Assembly (NCBI RefSeq): GCF_008041835.1
Contig: NZ_VRYE01000005.1
Coordinates: forward strand, 62,001 to 126,000
DNA: 64,000 nt
DNA from: Ectopseudomonas mendocina
GTDB lineage: Bacteria; Pseudomonadota; Gammaproteobacteria; Pseudomonadales; Pseudomonadaceae
Direction of reading: 5' to 3'
A model generated the notes under the pieces. It had not been told where the DNA came from, made no database searches, and saw only the letters and a program-made list of their open reading frames with translations. The position numbers were made by a program, and so were the translations under genes. Shown here one piece after another: positions 22,257 to 31,970 of the stretch. How positions within the stretch are numbered: position 1 is the first letter of the stretch; every line of letters starts with the position of its first letter.

Positions 22257-23447
22257 TTACAGGCCGGCAGCGGCGCGCAGGTCGGCGGCCTTGTCGGTGC
22301 GTTCCCAGGTGAAGGTGGTGAAGCTGTCGTCGCCTACGGTCTTGGACTGCGGCGTGCGGCCGAAGTGGCCGTAGGCGGCGGTGTCCTGGTACATCGGGTG
22401 GAGCAGGTCGAGCATATTGGTGATGGCGTACGGACGCAGGTCGAACACCTCGCGCACCAACTGGATGATCTTATCTTCGGCGATCTTGTGGGTGCCGAAG
22501 GTGTTGATCGAGATGGAGGTCGGCTGGGCCACGCCGATGGCGTAGGACACCTGGATCTCGCAGCGCTCGGCCAGGCCGGCGGCGACGATGTTCTTGGCTA
22601 CGTAACGGCCCGCGTAGGCAGCGGAGCGGTCGACCTTGGACGGGTCTTTGCCGGAGAAGGCGCCGCCACCGTGGCGGGCCATGCCGCCGTAGCTGTCGAC
22701 GATGATCTTGCGCCCGGTGAGGCCACAGTCGCCCACCGGGCCACCGATGACGAAGTTGCCGGTCGGGTTGATGTGGAACTGGGTGCCGGCGTGCAGCAGT
22801 TCGGCCGGCAGGCTGTGCTTGATGATTAGCTCCATCACCGCTTCGCGCAGGTCGCTCAGGGAGATGTCCGGGTTGTGCTGGGTGGACAGCACCACGGCGT
22901 CGATACCGACCACCTTGCCGTTCTCGTACTGGCAGGTGACCTGGGATTTGGCGTCCGGGCGCAGCCACGGCAGCAGGCCGGACTTGCGCGCTTCGGCTTG
23001 GCGCTCGACGAGCGCATGGGAGAAGCGGATCGGTGCCGGCATCAGCACGTCGGTTTCGTTGCTGGCGTAGCCGAACATCAGGCCCTGGTCGCCTGCGCCC
23101 TGGTCTTCCGGCTTGCTGCGGTCGACGCCCTGAGCGATGTCCACCGACTGCTTGCCGATGATGTTGAGCACGCCGCAGGTGGCGCCGTCGAAACCGACGT
23201 CGCTGCTGGTGTAGCCGATGTCGTTGATCACGTCGCGGACGATCTGCTCCAGGTCGACCCAGGCACTGGTGGTGACTTCACCGGCAACGATGGCTACACC
23301 GGTCTTGACCAGGGTTTCCACGGCCACGCGGGCGTGCTTGTCCTGGGTGATGATGGCGTCGAGCACGGCATCGGAAATCTGGTCGGCGATCTTGTCCGGG
23401 TGCCCTTCGGACACGGACTCGGAGGTGAACAGGGAGTATTCGCTCAT
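22257..23447 (-). CDS. metK: S-adenosylmethionine synthetase
   Basis: MetK makes SAM from methionine and ATP. The 396-residue length equals the pseudomonad enzyme and the family motifs are complete: [13 protein letters not shown] near the N-terminus, the P-loop-like [19 protein letters not shown] and [10 protein letters not shown]. The start at 23447 ([11 protein letters not shown]) is fixed by homology; the longer frame is translation of the upstream gene in another frame. The ATG overlaps the stop of the upstream ArsR-methyltransferase gene as ATGA, so the two are translationally coupled and metK is probably controlled by that regulator. Confidence 0.98.
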   Translation of the reverse strand: MSEYSLFTSESVSEGHPDKIADQISDAVLDAIITQDKHARVAVETLVKTGVAIVAGEVTTSAWVDLEQIVRDVINDIGYTSSDVGFDGATCGVLNIIGKQSVDIAQGVDRSKPEDQGAGDQGLMFGYASNETDVLMPAPIRFSHALVERQAEARKSGLLPWLRPDAKSQVTCQYENGKVVGIDAVVLSTQHNPDISLSDLREAVMELIIKHSLPAELLHAGTQFHINPTGNFVIGGPVGDCGLTGRKIIVDSYGGMARHGGGAFSGKDPSKVDRSAAYAGRYVAKNIVAAGLAERCEIQVSYAIGVAQPTSISINTFGTHKIAEDKIIQLVREVFDLRPYAITNMLDLLHPMYQDTAAYGHFGRTPQSKTVGDDSFTTFTWERTDKAADLRAAAGL

Positions 23448-24448
23448 GGGTGGGTTCCTTGTGTGCCGTAACGTGGAGCGCTTCGCTCGCCGGGTTGGGC
23501 GAAGTGCCGTAACTGGATCTGAAAACCGTTCTTCAGACCGATATAGAGACTTTCGCCGGGAACCAGCCCGGCGGCGCTGGCCCAGCGCGATAGATCGTCC
23601 TGCTCGAAGCCTAGCCAAAGATCGCCGCAGGCCTCGCGCGCCCAGCTCTGGTCGTGGCTGCACAGCTCGCTGATCAGCAGGCTGCCGCCCGGCGCGACCA
23701 GTTCGGCCAACTTGCGAAAGGCCTCGGCCGGTGTGGCGAAATGGTGCAGCACCATGTTCAGCACCACGCAGTCGGCCGTGACGGGCGTGTCCTGCAGGGC
23801 ATCGGCCAGTTTCAGCTCGACGTTATCCAGGCCCTCGCTGGCGCAGTGCTGGCGGGCCAGTTCGAGCATGGCCGGGCTGTTGTCCAGCGCCGTGACGCGG
23901 GCGAAACGCCGAGCCAGTTCGGGCAGGAAGGCGCCATCGCCAGGCCCGATTTCCAGCGCCGTGGCGCCCGGTGCGAAACGCAGCGCATCGAGCAGAGCCA
24001 GCAGGCTGTCGCGGTACTGCGACAGGCTGGCGATCAGGTCCTGCTGGGCCTGGAAGTTGCTGGCCATGCGCGCGAAGAAATCGCGGCTGACGGTGGCGCG
24101 CTGCTGGTGCACGGCGCTGATGCGCGTTTGCACAGCGGCGGGCAGCGGCAGGTCATCGATGTCGTCCAGCAGGGCGGCGTGCAGGCGTCCGCCGGGCAGG
24201 GCGCGGCGGTAGAAGATCGCGTTGCCCTCGCGGCGCGTGGCCACCAGGCCGGCCTGGGCCAGCACCTTGAGGTGATGACTCATGCCTGACTGACCGATGG
24301 CGAAGATCTGCGCCAGCTCCAGCACGCCGAAGGAATCGTTGCTCAGCACGCGCAGCACGTTCAGGCGCAGCGAGTCACCGCCGGCCTTGCACAGGGCGGC
24401 GAGGGTGTCGCAGGGGTCGAATTCCAGCTCGGGTGCGTGCAGGGTCAT
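23444..24448 (-). CDS. ArsR-family regulator fused to a SAM-dependent methyltransferase domain (SahR-like)
   Basis: The 334-residue protein joins an ArsR winged helix (about 15-100, with [23 protein letters not shown]) to a class I methyltransferase fold (motif [11 protein letters not shown]). This layout matches SahR-type regulators of methionine-cycle genes, in which the methyltransferase fold is thought to sense SAH rather than catalyse. It is the counterpart of P. aeruginosa PA0547, also next to metK. The start at 24448 (MTLHAPELE) is preferred over an ATG at 24478 because a promoter-like pair lies between them. Effector and targets are inferred. Confidence 0.85.
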   Translation of the reverse strand: MTLHAPELEFDPCDTLAALCKAGGDSLRLNVLRVLSNDSFGVLELAQIFAIGQSGMSHHLKVLAQAGLVATRREGNAIFYRRALPGGRLHAALLDDIDDLPLPAAVQTRISAVHQQRATVSRDFFARMASNFQAQQDLIASLSQYRDSLLALLDALRFAPGATALEIGPGDGAFLPELARRFARVTALDNSPAMLELARQHCASEGLDNVELKLADALQDTPVTADCVVLNMVLHHFATPAEAFRKLAELVAPGGSLLISELCSHDQSWAREACGDLWLGFEQDDLSRWASAAGLVPGESLYIGLKNGFQIQLRHFAQPGERSAPRYGTQGTHP

Positions 24449-24456
24449 GGTAGCGC

Positions 24457-24485
24457 AGTCTAGTCGGTCATTTTTCATACAGCAA
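24457..24485 (-). promoter_or_regulatory. Possible promoter of the sahR-like-metK operon
   Basis: The minus strand has TTGCTG (24485-24480), a 17-base spacer and TAGACT (24462-24457), 8 bases before the chosen ATG. That would give an almost leaderless mRNA. The -35 box overlaps the right arm of the palindrome, as expected for repression. Box matches are only moderate. Confidence 0.35.
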
Positions 24486-24520
24486 TACCAATATCAAAAA
24501 GTTTTGATATTGGTATTGCT
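24481..24520. promoter_or_regulatory. Perfect 19-bp-arm palindrome, candidate operator of the SahR-like regulator
   Basis: The arm AGCAATACCAATATCAAAA, a two-base centre and its exact reverse complement fill the space between the LysR stop and the regulator's start. It is AT-rich with no T-run following, and dimeric ArsR proteins bind such dyads. It could also serve as a transcript-end hairpin for the LysR gene 2 bases away. Confidence 0.65.
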
Positions 24521-24522
24521 GG

Positions 24523-25404
24523 CTAGCCGGCGTTCTCGCTCAGTGCCAGAAAGGCTGCGGGTGCCGGGCTCAGGCTGGCGCCCAGGCGCCAGAGCACATG
24601 CAGGTCGCGTTCGATCTGCAGATCCTGTACCTGCAGGTGGCACAGTTCACCGCTGGCCAGTTCGCGCTCCACCACCCGCTGTGACAGCCAGGCGATGCCC
24701 TGGCCGTCTGCGAGCAGGCGCTTGAGTGCCTCGGTGCTGCCGATGGCCATGCCGGCCTGTGGTTCCAGGTCGTGGTCGCGATAGGCCTGTTCGATGCTGG
24801 CGCGTGCGCCGGAGCCTGACTCGCGCATATACAGCGGATACGCCTGCAGGTCGCTGGCTTGCAGGCGCTCGGCCCTGGCCAGCGGGTGCAGCGGCGATGC
24901 CACCGGAAGCAGGGCATCGCGCGCCAGCAGGCGATGCGCGTAGTCGGCCTGGGCGAACGAGCCTTCGACGAAGCCCAGGCTGATGCGGCCTTCGTCCAGT
25001 TGTCGGGTCACGACGTCGGTGTTGCTAACTTCCAGGCTGACGAATATCTGTGGATGCAGAGCGCGAAAGCGGGTGAGCAGGGGTGGCAGCAGGTAAGCCC
25101 CGAGCGTGGCGCTGGCACCCAGGTGCAGCTCGCCCTGTTCGAGCTGGGCAAAGTCGCGCAGGTCGCGTTCGGCGGCGCGCTCCAGGGCGAAGATGCGTCG
25201 CGCATAGTCATGCAGGCGCAGGCCGCCTTCGGTCAGTCGCACGCCGCGTGGCTGACGATCGAACAGGCGCAGGTCGAGGCTGGCTTCGAGATCGCGAATT
25301 TCCCGCGTAACGGCAGGCTGACTGATATGCAGGCGTTCGGCGCCGGCGCTGATGCTGCCGGCGTCTGCCACGGCAAGGAAGACCTTTAGATGATGAAGGT
25401 TCAT
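24523..25404 (-). CDS. LysR-family transcriptional regulator
   Basis: This 293-residue regulator has an N-terminal winged helix (MNLHHLKVFLAVADAGSIS, ISQPAVTREIRDLEASLDLRLFDR) and the LysR effector domain (about 90-290). It is divergent from the TDT-family transporter gene, with 109 bases between the starts; an AT-rich dyad ATATG-N7-CATAT at 25442-25458 contains the T-N11-A pattern LysR proteins bind. The likely job is control of that transporter in response to its substrate, such as sulfite or an organic acid; the ligand is not known. Confidence 0.9.
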   Translation of the reverse strand: MNLHHLKVFLAVADAGSISAGAERLHISQPAVTREIRDLEASLDLRLFDRQPRGVRLTEGGLRLHDYARRIFALERAAERDLRDFAQLEQGELHLGASATLGAYLLPPLLTRFRALHPQIFVSLEVSNTDVVTRQLDEGRISLGFVEGSFAQADYAHRLLARDALLPVASPLHPLARAERLQASDLQAYPLYMRESGSGARASIEQAYRDHDLEPQAGMAIGSTEALKRLLADGQGIAWLSQRVVERELASGELCHLQVQDLQIERDLHVLWRLGASLSPAPAAFLALSENAG

Positions 25405-25441
25405 GACTTTGTATAAGTGAAAAGTATGGGTTGGATGCTGA

Positions 25442-25458
25442 ATATGTATTTTTCATAT
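25442..25458. promoter_or_regulatory. Candidate LysR operator in the divergent space
   Basis: ATATG and CATAT arms are separated by 7 bases. The site contains a T-N11-A core and lies between the divergent LysR and transporter genes. Confidence 0.4.
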
Positions 25459-25513
25459 GGCAAGCCAATTCTTACCCTTGCGCCATCACTCATGTCACGG
25501 GACTACCCGACTC

Positions 25514-26668
25514 ATGCCACGCCCCTTCAGTCGTTTACCCGAGCCGCTCGCCTTTATCCGTCACTTCACGCCCAGCTGGTTTGCCATGACCATGGGCACC
25601 GGTGTGCTGGCGCTGGTGATCGTTTATCTGCCCTGGAAGCTGCCTGGATTGCTGATGCTCGCCGAGGGTCTGTGGTTTGTCGCGGTCAGTCTGTTCGCGC
25701 TGTTCAGCCTGCTGTTTCTGCTGCGCCTGACGCTGTTTCGCGAAACCATCTGGCCGATGCTGCTGCACCCGGTGCAGTCGATGTTTCTCGGCGCGATCCC
25801 GATGGGTCTGGCGGTGCTGATCAAGGGCTTGCTGCTGTTCGGCGTGCCACGTTGGGGCGAGGGCGTCTATGCGCTGGCCCATGCGCTGTGGTGGCTGGAT
25901 GCGGCGCTGGCACTGCTTGGTGCGTTGCTGGTGCCCTATCTGATGTTCACCCGCCAGCACCATGCGCTGGAAAAACTCACCGCGGTCTGGCTGCTACCGA
26001 TTGTCGCACCGGAGGTCGCCGCCAGCACGGCAGGCGCGCTGGCGCCGCATCTGGCGGCCGAGGCGGCGCAACAGTTATTGGTGGCTGGTTTCGTGCTCTG
26101 GGGATTGTCGCTGTCGCTGGCGTTCTCGCTGATCACACTGGTGCTGCTGCGCCTGGCCCTGCACAAACTGCCGGATACCGATTTTGCCGCCACCAGCTGG
26201 CTACCGCTGGGGCCGCTGGCCACCGGTTGCCTGGGGTTGCTGAGCATGGGGCAGGCGGCGCCGCTGGCCTTTGCCGGTACGCCGCTGGTGGGCGCCGCCG
26301 AGCTGGCGCGGGATCTCGGTCTGATCGGCGGCCTGGCGCTGTGGGGCGCGGGCTTGTGGTGGCTGGTGATCGCCACGCTGTTCACCCGCCACTACATTCG
26401 CGACAACATGCCGTTCAACCTCGGCTGGTGGGGGTTCACCTTCCCGCTGGGGGTATTCGCCCTGGCCACCTTCGAGCTGCAGGCGATGACCGGGCTGAGC
26501 TTCTTCGCCTTCATCGGTCTGCTGCTGGCGGTGCAACTGGCGGCGGTCTGGACGTTGGTGTTCAGTCGCACACTCGCCGGCGTCTGGCATGGTGAGTTGT
26601 TTCAGGCGCCCTGCCTGGGCGGGCCGGGCAGTCCGGCGGTGAGCGTTCTGAGCGAACAGGCGGGCTGA
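25514..26668 (+). CDS. TDT/SLAC1-type anion transporter (TehA-like)
   Basis: This 384-residue inner-membrane protein has about ten hydrophobic helices and the N-terminal pattern [23 protein letters not shown], characteristic of the tellurite-resistance/dicarboxylate transporter (TDT) family, which includes TehA, Mae1, SSU1 sulfite pumps and SLAC1 channels. Likely cargo is an anion such as sulfite or a C4-dicarboxylate. I chose the ATG at 25514 ([11 protein letters not shown]); the longer frame adds 19 residues overlapping the probable promoter. Together with the LysR gene it forms a two-gene module between the metK operon and tkt, which are closer neighbours in P. aeruginosa. Confidence 0.85.
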   Translation: MPRPFSRLPEPLAFIRHFTPSWFAMTMGTGVLALVIVYLPWKLPGLLMLAEGLWFVAVSLFALFSLLFLLRLTLFRETIWPMLLHPVQSMFLGAIPMGLAVLIKGLLLFGVPRWGEGVYALAHALWWLDAALALLGALLVPYLMFTRQHHALEKLTAVWLLPIVAPEVAASTAGALAPHLAAEAAQQLLVAGFVLWGLSLSLAFSLITLVLLRLALHKLPDTDFAATSWLPLGPLATGCLGLLSMGQAAPLAFAGTPLVGAAELARDLGLIGGLALWGAGLWWLVIATLFTRHYIRDNMPFNLGWWGFTFPLGVFALATFELQAMTGLSFFAFIGLLLAVQLAAVWTLVFSRTLAGVWHGELFQAPCLGGPGSPAVSVLSEQAG

Positions 26669-26712
26669 TTTGCTCTCTACGACCATCTGTCATTGCCCCA
26701 TGGGGGCTGGCT

Positions 26713-26740
26713 GGGCGAAAATAGGCGTCTTTTTTCGCCC
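26713..26740. other. A/T-cored hairpin upstream of tkt
   Basis: Arms GGGCGAAAA and TTTTCGCCC flank a short loop between the transporter gene and tkt. It may end the transporter transcript or sit in the tkt leader. The T-run is inside the stem, so it is not a typical terminator. Confidence 0.35.
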
Positions 26741-26777
26741 CCTTCATTCAGAAGCAGCCCCCGTAGGAGATTCAGCG

Positions 26778-28778
26778 ATGCCCAGCCGTCGTGAGCGAGC
26801 CAATGCCATTCGTGCCCTGAGCATGGATGCCGTGCAGAAAGCCAACAGCGGCCACCCCGGTGCCCCCATGGGTATGGCGGACATCGCCGAAGTGCTGTGG
26901 CGCGACTACCTGAAGCACAACCCGCAGAACCCGAACTTCGCCGACCGTGACCGCTTCGTGCTGTCCAACGGCCATGGTTCGATGCTGATCTATTCGCTGC
27001 TGCACCTGACCGGCTACGACCTGTCCATCGACGACCTGAAGAACTTCCGTCAGCTGCACAGCAAGACCCCGGGCCACCCGGAATACGGCTACACCCCGGG
27101 CGTGGAAACCACCACCGGCCCGCTCGGCCAGGGCATCGCCAACGCTGTCGGCTTCGCCATCGCCGAGAAGGTGCTGGGCGCGCAGTTCAACCGCGAAGGC
27201 CACACCATCGTCGACCACAACACCTATGTGTTCCTCGGTGACGGCTGCATGATGGAAGGCATCAGCCATGAAGTCTGCTCGCTGGCCGGCACCCTTGGCC
27301 TGGGCAAGCTGATCGCCTTCTACGACGACAACGGCATCTCCATCGACGGCGAGGTCGAGGGCTGGTTCACCGATGATACGCCCAAGCGCTTCGAAGCCTA
27401 CGGCTGGCAGGTGATCCGCAATGTCGACGGCCATGATGCCGAAGAAATCAAGATGGCCATTGATACCGCGCGCAAGACTACGGATCAGCCGACCCTGATC
27501 TGCTGCAAGACCACCATCGGTTTTGGTTCGCCGAACAAGCAGGGCAAGGAAGAGTGCCACGGCGCGCCGCTGGGCAATGATGAAATCGCCCTGACCCGCG
27601 CCGCGCTGGGCTGGAACCATGGCCCGTTCGAAATCCCCGCCGAGATCTACGCCGAGTGGGACGCCAAGGAAGCCGGCGCTGCCGCCGAAGCCGCCTGGAA
27701 CGAAAAGTTCGCCGCTTACGCCGCTGCCCATCCCGAGCTGGCTGCCGAGTTCAAGCGCCGCATGGCCGGTGAGCTGCCGGGCGATTTTGCCGAGAAGGCC
27801 AGCGCCTATATCCAAGAGGTCGCCGCCAAGGGCGAGACCATCGCCAGCCGCAAGGCCAGCCAGAACGCGCTGAATGCCTTCGGCCCGCTGCTGCCGGAAT
27901 TCCTTGGCGGTTCGGCCGACCTGGCCGGCTCCAACCTGACCCTGTGGAAGGGCTGCAAGGGCGTATCCGCCGAAGACGCCTCCGGCAACTACATATTCTA
28001 CGGCGTGCGCGAGTTCGGCATGAGCGCGATCATGAACGGCGTCGCCCTGCACGGCGGTTTCGTGCCGTACGGCGCGACCTTCCTGATCTTCATGGAATAC
28101 GCGCGCAATGCCGTGCGCATGTCCGCGCTGATGAAGCAGCGCGTGCTGTACGTGTTCACCCACGACTCCATCGGCCTCGGCGAAGATGGCCCGACTCACC
28201 AGCCAATCGAGCAACTGGCCAGCCTGCGTGGCACGCCGAACCTCGACACCTGGCGCCCGGCCGATGCCGTGGAATCCGCCGTGGCCTGGAAATACGCCAT
28301 CGAGCGTGCCGATGGTCCGAGTGCCCTGGTATTCAGCCGTCAGAACCTGCCGCACCAGAGCCGCGATGCTCAGCAATTGGCTAACGTCGCGCGCGGTGGC
28401 TACGTGCTCAAGGACAGCGCCGGTGAGCCGGAACTGATCCTCATCGCCACCGGTTCGGAAGTCGGCCTGGCCATGCAGGCCGCCGCCAAGCTGGAAGAGC
28501 AGGGTCGCCAGGTGCGCGTCGTTTCCATGCCGTCCACCAGCGTGTTCGACCAGCAGGACGCGGCCTACAAGCAGGACGTGCTGCCGCTGCAGGTCGGTGC
28601 GCGCATCGCCATCGAGGCCTCGCACGCCGACTACTGGTACAAGTACGTCGGCCTGGAAGGTCGCATCATCGGCATGACCAGCTTCGGCGAGTCGGCCCCG
28701 GCTCCGGCCCTGTTCGAGCACTTCGGCTTCACCGTCGACAACATCGTCGCCACTGCCGAAGAACTGCTGGACGCCTGA
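26778..28778 (+). CDS. tkt: Transketolase
   Basis: Transketolase moves two-carbon units between sugar phosphates in the pentose phosphate pathway using thiamine diphosphate. The 666-residue enzyme shows the N-terminal [18 protein letters not shown], the TPP/Mg motif [13 protein letters not shown] with the following N ([10 protein letters not shown]), and the C-terminal [20 protein letters not shown]. The ATG at 26778 has TAGGAGA 10 bases before it. The downstream order tkt-epd-pgk-fba is conserved in pseudomonads and supplies the non-oxidative pentose pathway and lower glycolysis or gluconeogenesis. Confidence 0.97.
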   Translation: MPSRRERANAIRALSMDAVQKANSGHPGAPMGMADIAEVLWRDYLKHNPQNPNFADRDRFVLSNGHGSMLIYSLLHLTGYDLSIDDLKNFRQLHSKTPGHPEYGYTPGVETTTGPLGQGIANAVGFAIAEKVLGAQFNREGHTIVDHNTYVFLGDGCMMEGISHEVCSLAGTLGLGKLIAFYDDNGISIDGEVEGWFTDDTPKRFEAYGWQVIRNVDGHDAEEIKMAIDTARKTTDQPTLICCKTTIGFGSPNKQGKEECHGAPLGNDEIALTRAALGWNHGPFEIPAEIYAEWDAKEAGAAAEAAWNEKFAAYAAAHPELAAEFKRRMAGELPGDFAEKASAYIQEVAAKGETIASRKASQNALNAFGPLLPEFLGGSADLAGSNLTLWKGCKGVSAEDASGNYIFYGVREFGMSAIMNGVALHGGFVPYGATFLIFMEYARNAVRMSALMKQRVLYVFTHDSIGLGEDGPTHQPIEQLASLRGTPNLDTWRPADAVESAVAWKYAIERADGPSALVFSRQNLPHQSRDAQQLANVARGGYVLKDSAGEPELILIATGSEVGLAMQAAAKLEEQGRQVRVVSMPSTSVFDQQDAAYKQDVLPLQVGARIAIEASHADYWYKYVGLEGRIIGMTSFGESAPAPALFEHFGFTVDNIVATAEELLDA

Positions 28779-28793
28779 GTTGAGAACGACGCT

Positions 28794-28881
28794 GTAGTGG
28801 TGGATCGGGGCGCGTAACTGGCGCCCTGTTCATCCACCGTTACAGCGCCCGGTGGATCGATGAAGCGCGATCCACCCTACG
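28794..28881. repeat. Intergenic repeat of the GTAGGGTGGA type before epd
   Basis: GTAGTGGTGGATC and GATCCACCCTAC ends enclose further GGTGGAT/ATCCACC pairs. The element fills most of the tkt-epd gap and is related to those at 17935-18012 and 50385-50406. Confidence 0.65.
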
Positions 28882-28898
28882 TTCATCCGAGACCTCTT

Positions 28899-29966
28899 AT
28901 GTCCAATCGCCCCTATCGTGTCGCCCTCAACGGTTATGGCCGCATCGGCCGTTGCGTGCTGCGCGCGCTGCACGAGCGTGGCGATTCGGCGAGCCTGGAA
29001 ATCGTTGCGTTGAACGACCTGGCCGATCAGGCCAGCATCGAATACCTGACCCGCTTCGACTCCACCCACGGGCGCTTTCCCGGCGAGGTGAAGGTCGATG
29101 GCGACTGCCTGCACATTAACGGCGACTGCGTGAAGGTGCTGCGCCAGAGCGAGCCCGAGGCCATCGACTGGGCAGCGCTGGACATCGATCTGCTGCTCGA
29201 GTGCTCCGGGCAGTACGTCACCCGTGCCGAGGCGCAACGCTTCATCGAAGCCGGTGCGCCGCGGGTGTTGCTGTCGCAGCCGATGGCCAGCGAGGCGGAT
29301 ATCGACGCCACTGTCGTCTTTGGCGTCAATCAGCAGTGCCTGAGCGGTGCCGAGCGCCTAGTGTCGAATGCGTCCTGTACCACCAACTGCGGCGTGCCGC
29401 TGCTGAAACTTCTCGATGAGGTGGTGGGTCTGGAGTACGTCTCCATTACCACCATCCACTCTGCGATGAACGACCAACCGGTGATCGATGCCTACCACCA
29501 CGAAGACCTGCGCCGCACGCGCTCGGCCTTCCAGTCGGTGATCCCGGTATCCACCGGGTTGGCGCGGGGTATCGAGCGTCTGCTGCCGGAACTGACCGGG
29601 CGTATCCAGGCCAAGGCCATCCGCGTGCCGACGGTCAACGTCTCGTGCCTGGACATCACCCTGCAGACGGCGCGCGATACTTCGGCAGAAGAGATCAACC
29701 GCGTGCTGCGTCAGGCGGCGGAGAGTGGCCCGCTCAGGGGGCTGCTGGCCTACACCGAATTGCCGCACGCCAGCTGCGACTTCAACCACGACCCGCACTC
29801 GGCCATCGTCGACGGCAGCCAGACCCGCGTGTCCGGCCCGCGCCTGGTCAACCTGCTGGCCTGGTTCGACAACGAGTGGGGGTTTGCCAACCGCATGCTC
29901 GATGTTGCTGAACATTTTCTCGCTGTATCCACTTCCTCCGTACCACCAGCCTTTGTGAAGGACTGA
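28899..29966 (+). CDS. epd: D-erythrose-4-phosphate dehydrogenase
   Basis: Epd oxidises erythrose 4-phosphate to 4-phosphoerythronate, the first step of pyridoxal 5'-phosphate synthesis. The 355-residue GAPDH-like enzyme has the NAD loop NGYGRIGRCV at the N-terminus and catalytic Cys160 in SNASCTTNC. Position directly before pgk and the Epd-like rather than Gap-like N-terminal spacing support Epd over glyceraldehyde-3-phosphate dehydrogenase. The start at 28899 follows the intergenic repeat; the longer frame is translated repeat. It ends 3 bases before pgk. Confidence 0.93.
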   Translation: MSNRPYRVALNGYGRIGRCVLRALHERGDSASLEIVALNDLADQASIEYLTRFDSTHGRFPGEVKVDGDCLHINGDCVKVLRQSEPEAIDWAALDIDLLLECSGQYVTRAEAQRFIEAGAPRVLLSQPMASEADIDATVVFGVNQQCLSGAERLVSNASCTTNCGVPLLKLLDEVVGLEYVSITTIHSAMNDQPVIDAYHHEDLRRTRSAFQSVIPVSTGLARGIERLLPELTGRIQAKAIRVPTVNVSCLDITLQTARDTSAEEINRVLRQAAESGPLRGLLAYTELPHASCDFNHDPHSAIVDGSQTRVSGPRLVNLLAWFDNEWGFANRMLDVAEHFLAVSTSSVPPAFVKD

Positions 29967-29969
29967 TCC

Positions 29970-31130
29970 ATGACCGTTCTGAAGATGACCGACCTCGACC
30001 TCGCTGGTAAGCGCGTGTTGATCCGCGAAGACCTCAACGTCCCGGTGAAGGACGGTGTGGTCAAGAGCGATGCGCGTATCCTCGCCTCCCTGCCGACCAT
30101 CAAGCTGGCGCTGGAAAAAGGCGCGGCCGTGCTGGTTTGCTCGCACCTGGGCCGCCCGGAAGAGGGCGTCTACAGCGAGGAAGACAGCCTGGCGCCGGTC
30201 GCGGCCTACCTGAGCAAGGCGCTCGGTCGTGACGTGCCGCTGGTCAAGGACTACCTCGATGGCGTCGACGTCGCACCGGGCGAGTTGGTGCTGCTGGAGA
30301 ACGTGCGCTTCAACAAGGGCGAAAAGAAGAACACCGATGAGCTGGCCCAGCAGTACGCCGCGCTGTGCGACGTGTTCGTGATGGACGCCTTCGGTACCGC
30401 TCACCGCGCCCAGGGTTCGACCCATGGTGTGGCCAAGTTCGCCAAGGTCGCCTGCGCCGGCCCGCTGCTGGCTGCCGAGCTGGATGCCCTGGGCAAGGCG
30501 CTGGACAAGCCGGCGCGGCCAATGCTGGCCATCGTTGCCGGCTCCAAGGTGTCGACCAAGCTCGACGTGCTCAACTCCCTGGCCGATATCTGCGACTCGC
30601 TGATCGTCGGCGGCGGCATCGCCAACACCTTCCTCGCCGCTGCCGGCCTGCCAGTGGGCAAGTCGCTGTACGAGGCCGATCTGGTCGACACCGCCAAGGC
30701 CATCGCGGCCAAGGTCAGCGTACCGCTGCCGGTTGACGTGGTGGTGGCCAAGGCCTTCGCCGAGGATGCCGAGGCCACCGTCAAGGCGGTCAAGGACGTG
30801 GCCGAGGACGACATGATCCTCGACATCGGCCCGCAAACCGCGGCGATGTTCGCCGAGATGCTCAAGGCCTCGCAGACCATCCTGTGGAACGGCCCGGTCG
30901 GCGTGTTCGAGTTCGACCAGTTCGGCAATGGCACCAAGGCGCTGGCCCTGGCCATCGCTGAAAGCCCGGCGTTCTCCATCGCCGGCGGTGGCGACACCCT
31001 GGCGGCCATCGACAAGTACGGCGTGGCCGAGCAGATCTCCTACATTTCCACCGGTGGCGGCGCGTTCCTCGAGTTCGTCGAAGGCAAGGTGCTGCCGGCT
31101 GTGGAAGTGCTGGAGCAGCGCGCGCAGTAA
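29970..31130 (+). CDS. pgk: Phosphoglycerate kinase
   Basis: Pgk interconverts 1,3-bisphosphoglycerate and 3-phosphoglycerate with ADP/ATP. The 386-residue protein has [15 protein letters not shown] at the N-terminus, SHLGRPEEG, and the C-terminal ATP-binding loop [31 protein letters not shown]. The ATG lies 3 bases beyond epd, with a GAAGGA ribosome site inside the end of epd, so epd and pgk form one transcript. A hairpin without T-run (31166-31190) follows. Confidence 0.98.
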   Translation: MTVLKMTDLDLAGKRVLIREDLNVPVKDGVVKSDARILASLPTIKLALEKGAAVLVCSHLGRPEEGVYSEEDSLAPVAAYLSKALGRDVPLVKDYLDGVDVAPGELVLLENVRFNKGEKKNTDELAQQYAALCDVFVMDAFGTAHRAQGSTHGVAKFAKVACAGPLLAAELDALGKALDKPARPMLAIVAGSKVSTKLDVLNSLADICDSLIVGGGIANTFLAAAGLPVGKSLYEADLVDTAKAIAAKVSVPLPVDVVVAKAFAEDAEATVKAVKDVAEDDMILDIGPQTAAMFAEMLKASQTILWNGPVGVFEFDQFGNGTKALALAIAESPAFSIAGGGDTLAAIDKYGVAEQISYISTGGGAFLEFVEGKVLPAVEVLEQRAQ

Positions 31131-31165
31131 CCCTCGTCGGCAGGGCTGCCAACCCCGGTCTGCTA

Positions 31166-31190
31166 GGGTGAAGGGCGAGCCTCTTCACCC
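31166..31190. other. Hairpin after pgk
   Basis: An 8-bp stem GGGTGAAG/CTTCACCC closes on a 9-base loop about 35 bases beyond the pgk stop. No T-run follows, so it may be a weak attenuator or mRNA-end protector before the small lipoprotein genes. Confidence 0.4.
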
Positions 31191-31259
31191 GGGCGGATTA
31201 AACCCCGGGGCAATCGGACGGTCTGTTGTAACTGGATCAACCGAACAAGGAGTCATGCC

Positions 31260-31442
31260 ATGGGCAAGTTTGCCGTGTTGAGCGTTATCGGATTGTTTTT
31301 GGCCGGCTGTGCCGGTGGGCGCGAAGAGGCCTGTGAGGTCTTCAGTCCGGCACAGATCGATCTGCCGACCACGCAGGACGAGCAGCGAGTGGAAGAAAAT
31401 AGCGGCTCACCAACCGGCGCAGTGCCGGAGCAGCGCTGCTGA
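31260..31442 (+). CDS. Small lipoprotein of unknown function
   Basis: A 60-residue protein with a clear lipoprotein signal (FLAGC, acylated Cys at 17) and a short, acidic mature part containing two further cysteines, one being the last residue. An AAGGAG site lies 8 bases before the ATG. I do not recognise the family. It sits between pgk and fba and is 13 bases upstream of an MliC-like lipoprotein gene, so both are likely made together and sent to the outer membrane. Confidence 0.7.
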   Translation: MGKFAVLSVIGLFLAGCAGGREEACEVFSPAQIDLPTTQDEQRVEENSGSPTGAVPEQRC

Positions 31443-31455
31443 CAGGGAGCGACAG

Positions 31456-31779
31456 ATGGATATGAGGCTTATGGCCGGGCTGCTGGCAACAGCGGCCCTG
31501 GCAGGTTGCAGCAGCCAGCCGGCGGCGCCGGATCACTGGAACCGCTGGGTGTGCGACAGCCAGGCCGAAGTGCAGTGGCGCTTCGCCAATGGCGGTTTCG
31601 ATCAGGTAGATGTACGCCTGGGCGGTGATGACATCGTCTATCGCCTGACGCAGGAACCGGCCGCGTCCGGTGCGCTGTACAGCGATGGCCGGTTGTCCTT
31701 CCACACCAAGGGTGAGGAAGGCCTGGTCTACTGGACGGCCAGCGATGACCTGATCGGGCGCGGCTGCAAGGCGCCGTGA
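31456..31779 (+). CDS. mliC: MliC-family lipoprotein, C-type lysozyme inhibitor
   Basis: The 107-residue product has a lipobox (ALAGC, Cys near 18) and a MliC-type domain: an N-terminal W-V-C-D-S strand, the phrase ASGALYSDGRLSFHTKGEEGLVYW and a final conserved Cys (GRGCKAP) that can pair with the first. MliC proteins sit in the outer membrane and inhibit host or predator C-type lysozyme by inserting a Ser/Lys loop (here YSDGRLSFHTKG). The start with GGGAG upstream was chosen; the longer frame runs back through the preceding gene. Confidence 0.82.
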   Translation: MDMRLMAGLLATAALAGCSSQPAAPDHWNRWVCDSQAEVQWRFANGGFDQVDVRLGGDDIVYRLTQEPAASGALYSDGRLSFHTKGEEGLVYWTASDDLIGRGCKAP

Positions 31780-31970
31780 GAGCCTGCCTGCGGTCTGCCA
31801 TGCCTTGGCTGGCCAGAGCATAAGCAGGCGCTGAGTGACGATGAATTGAATACCTCGCCCGTGGCGAGGCGCGAAAGGACAATGCTGTCCGTCCGCGAAG
31901 CTTGAACAACGCCTGCCCCTGCGGCAGGCTTGCACAATTAACGACCTCCAAACCGGGAGACAGAAACACC
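31780..31970 (+). promoter_or_regulatory. Leader region of fba
   Basis: The 191 bases hold no gene but three hairpins: CCTCGCC/GGCGAGG near 31853, GGACAATGCTGTCC near 31878 and GCCTGCC/GGCAGGC near 31912-31930. The last is about 40 bases before the fba ATG, whose GGGAGA site is at 31955-31960. I see no confident promoter boxes. Confidence 0.4.

Noticed and set aside
26772..28721. 649-codon open frame antisense to transketolase
   Set aside because: Transketolase is complete on the plus strand; the antisense translation has no recognisable domain.
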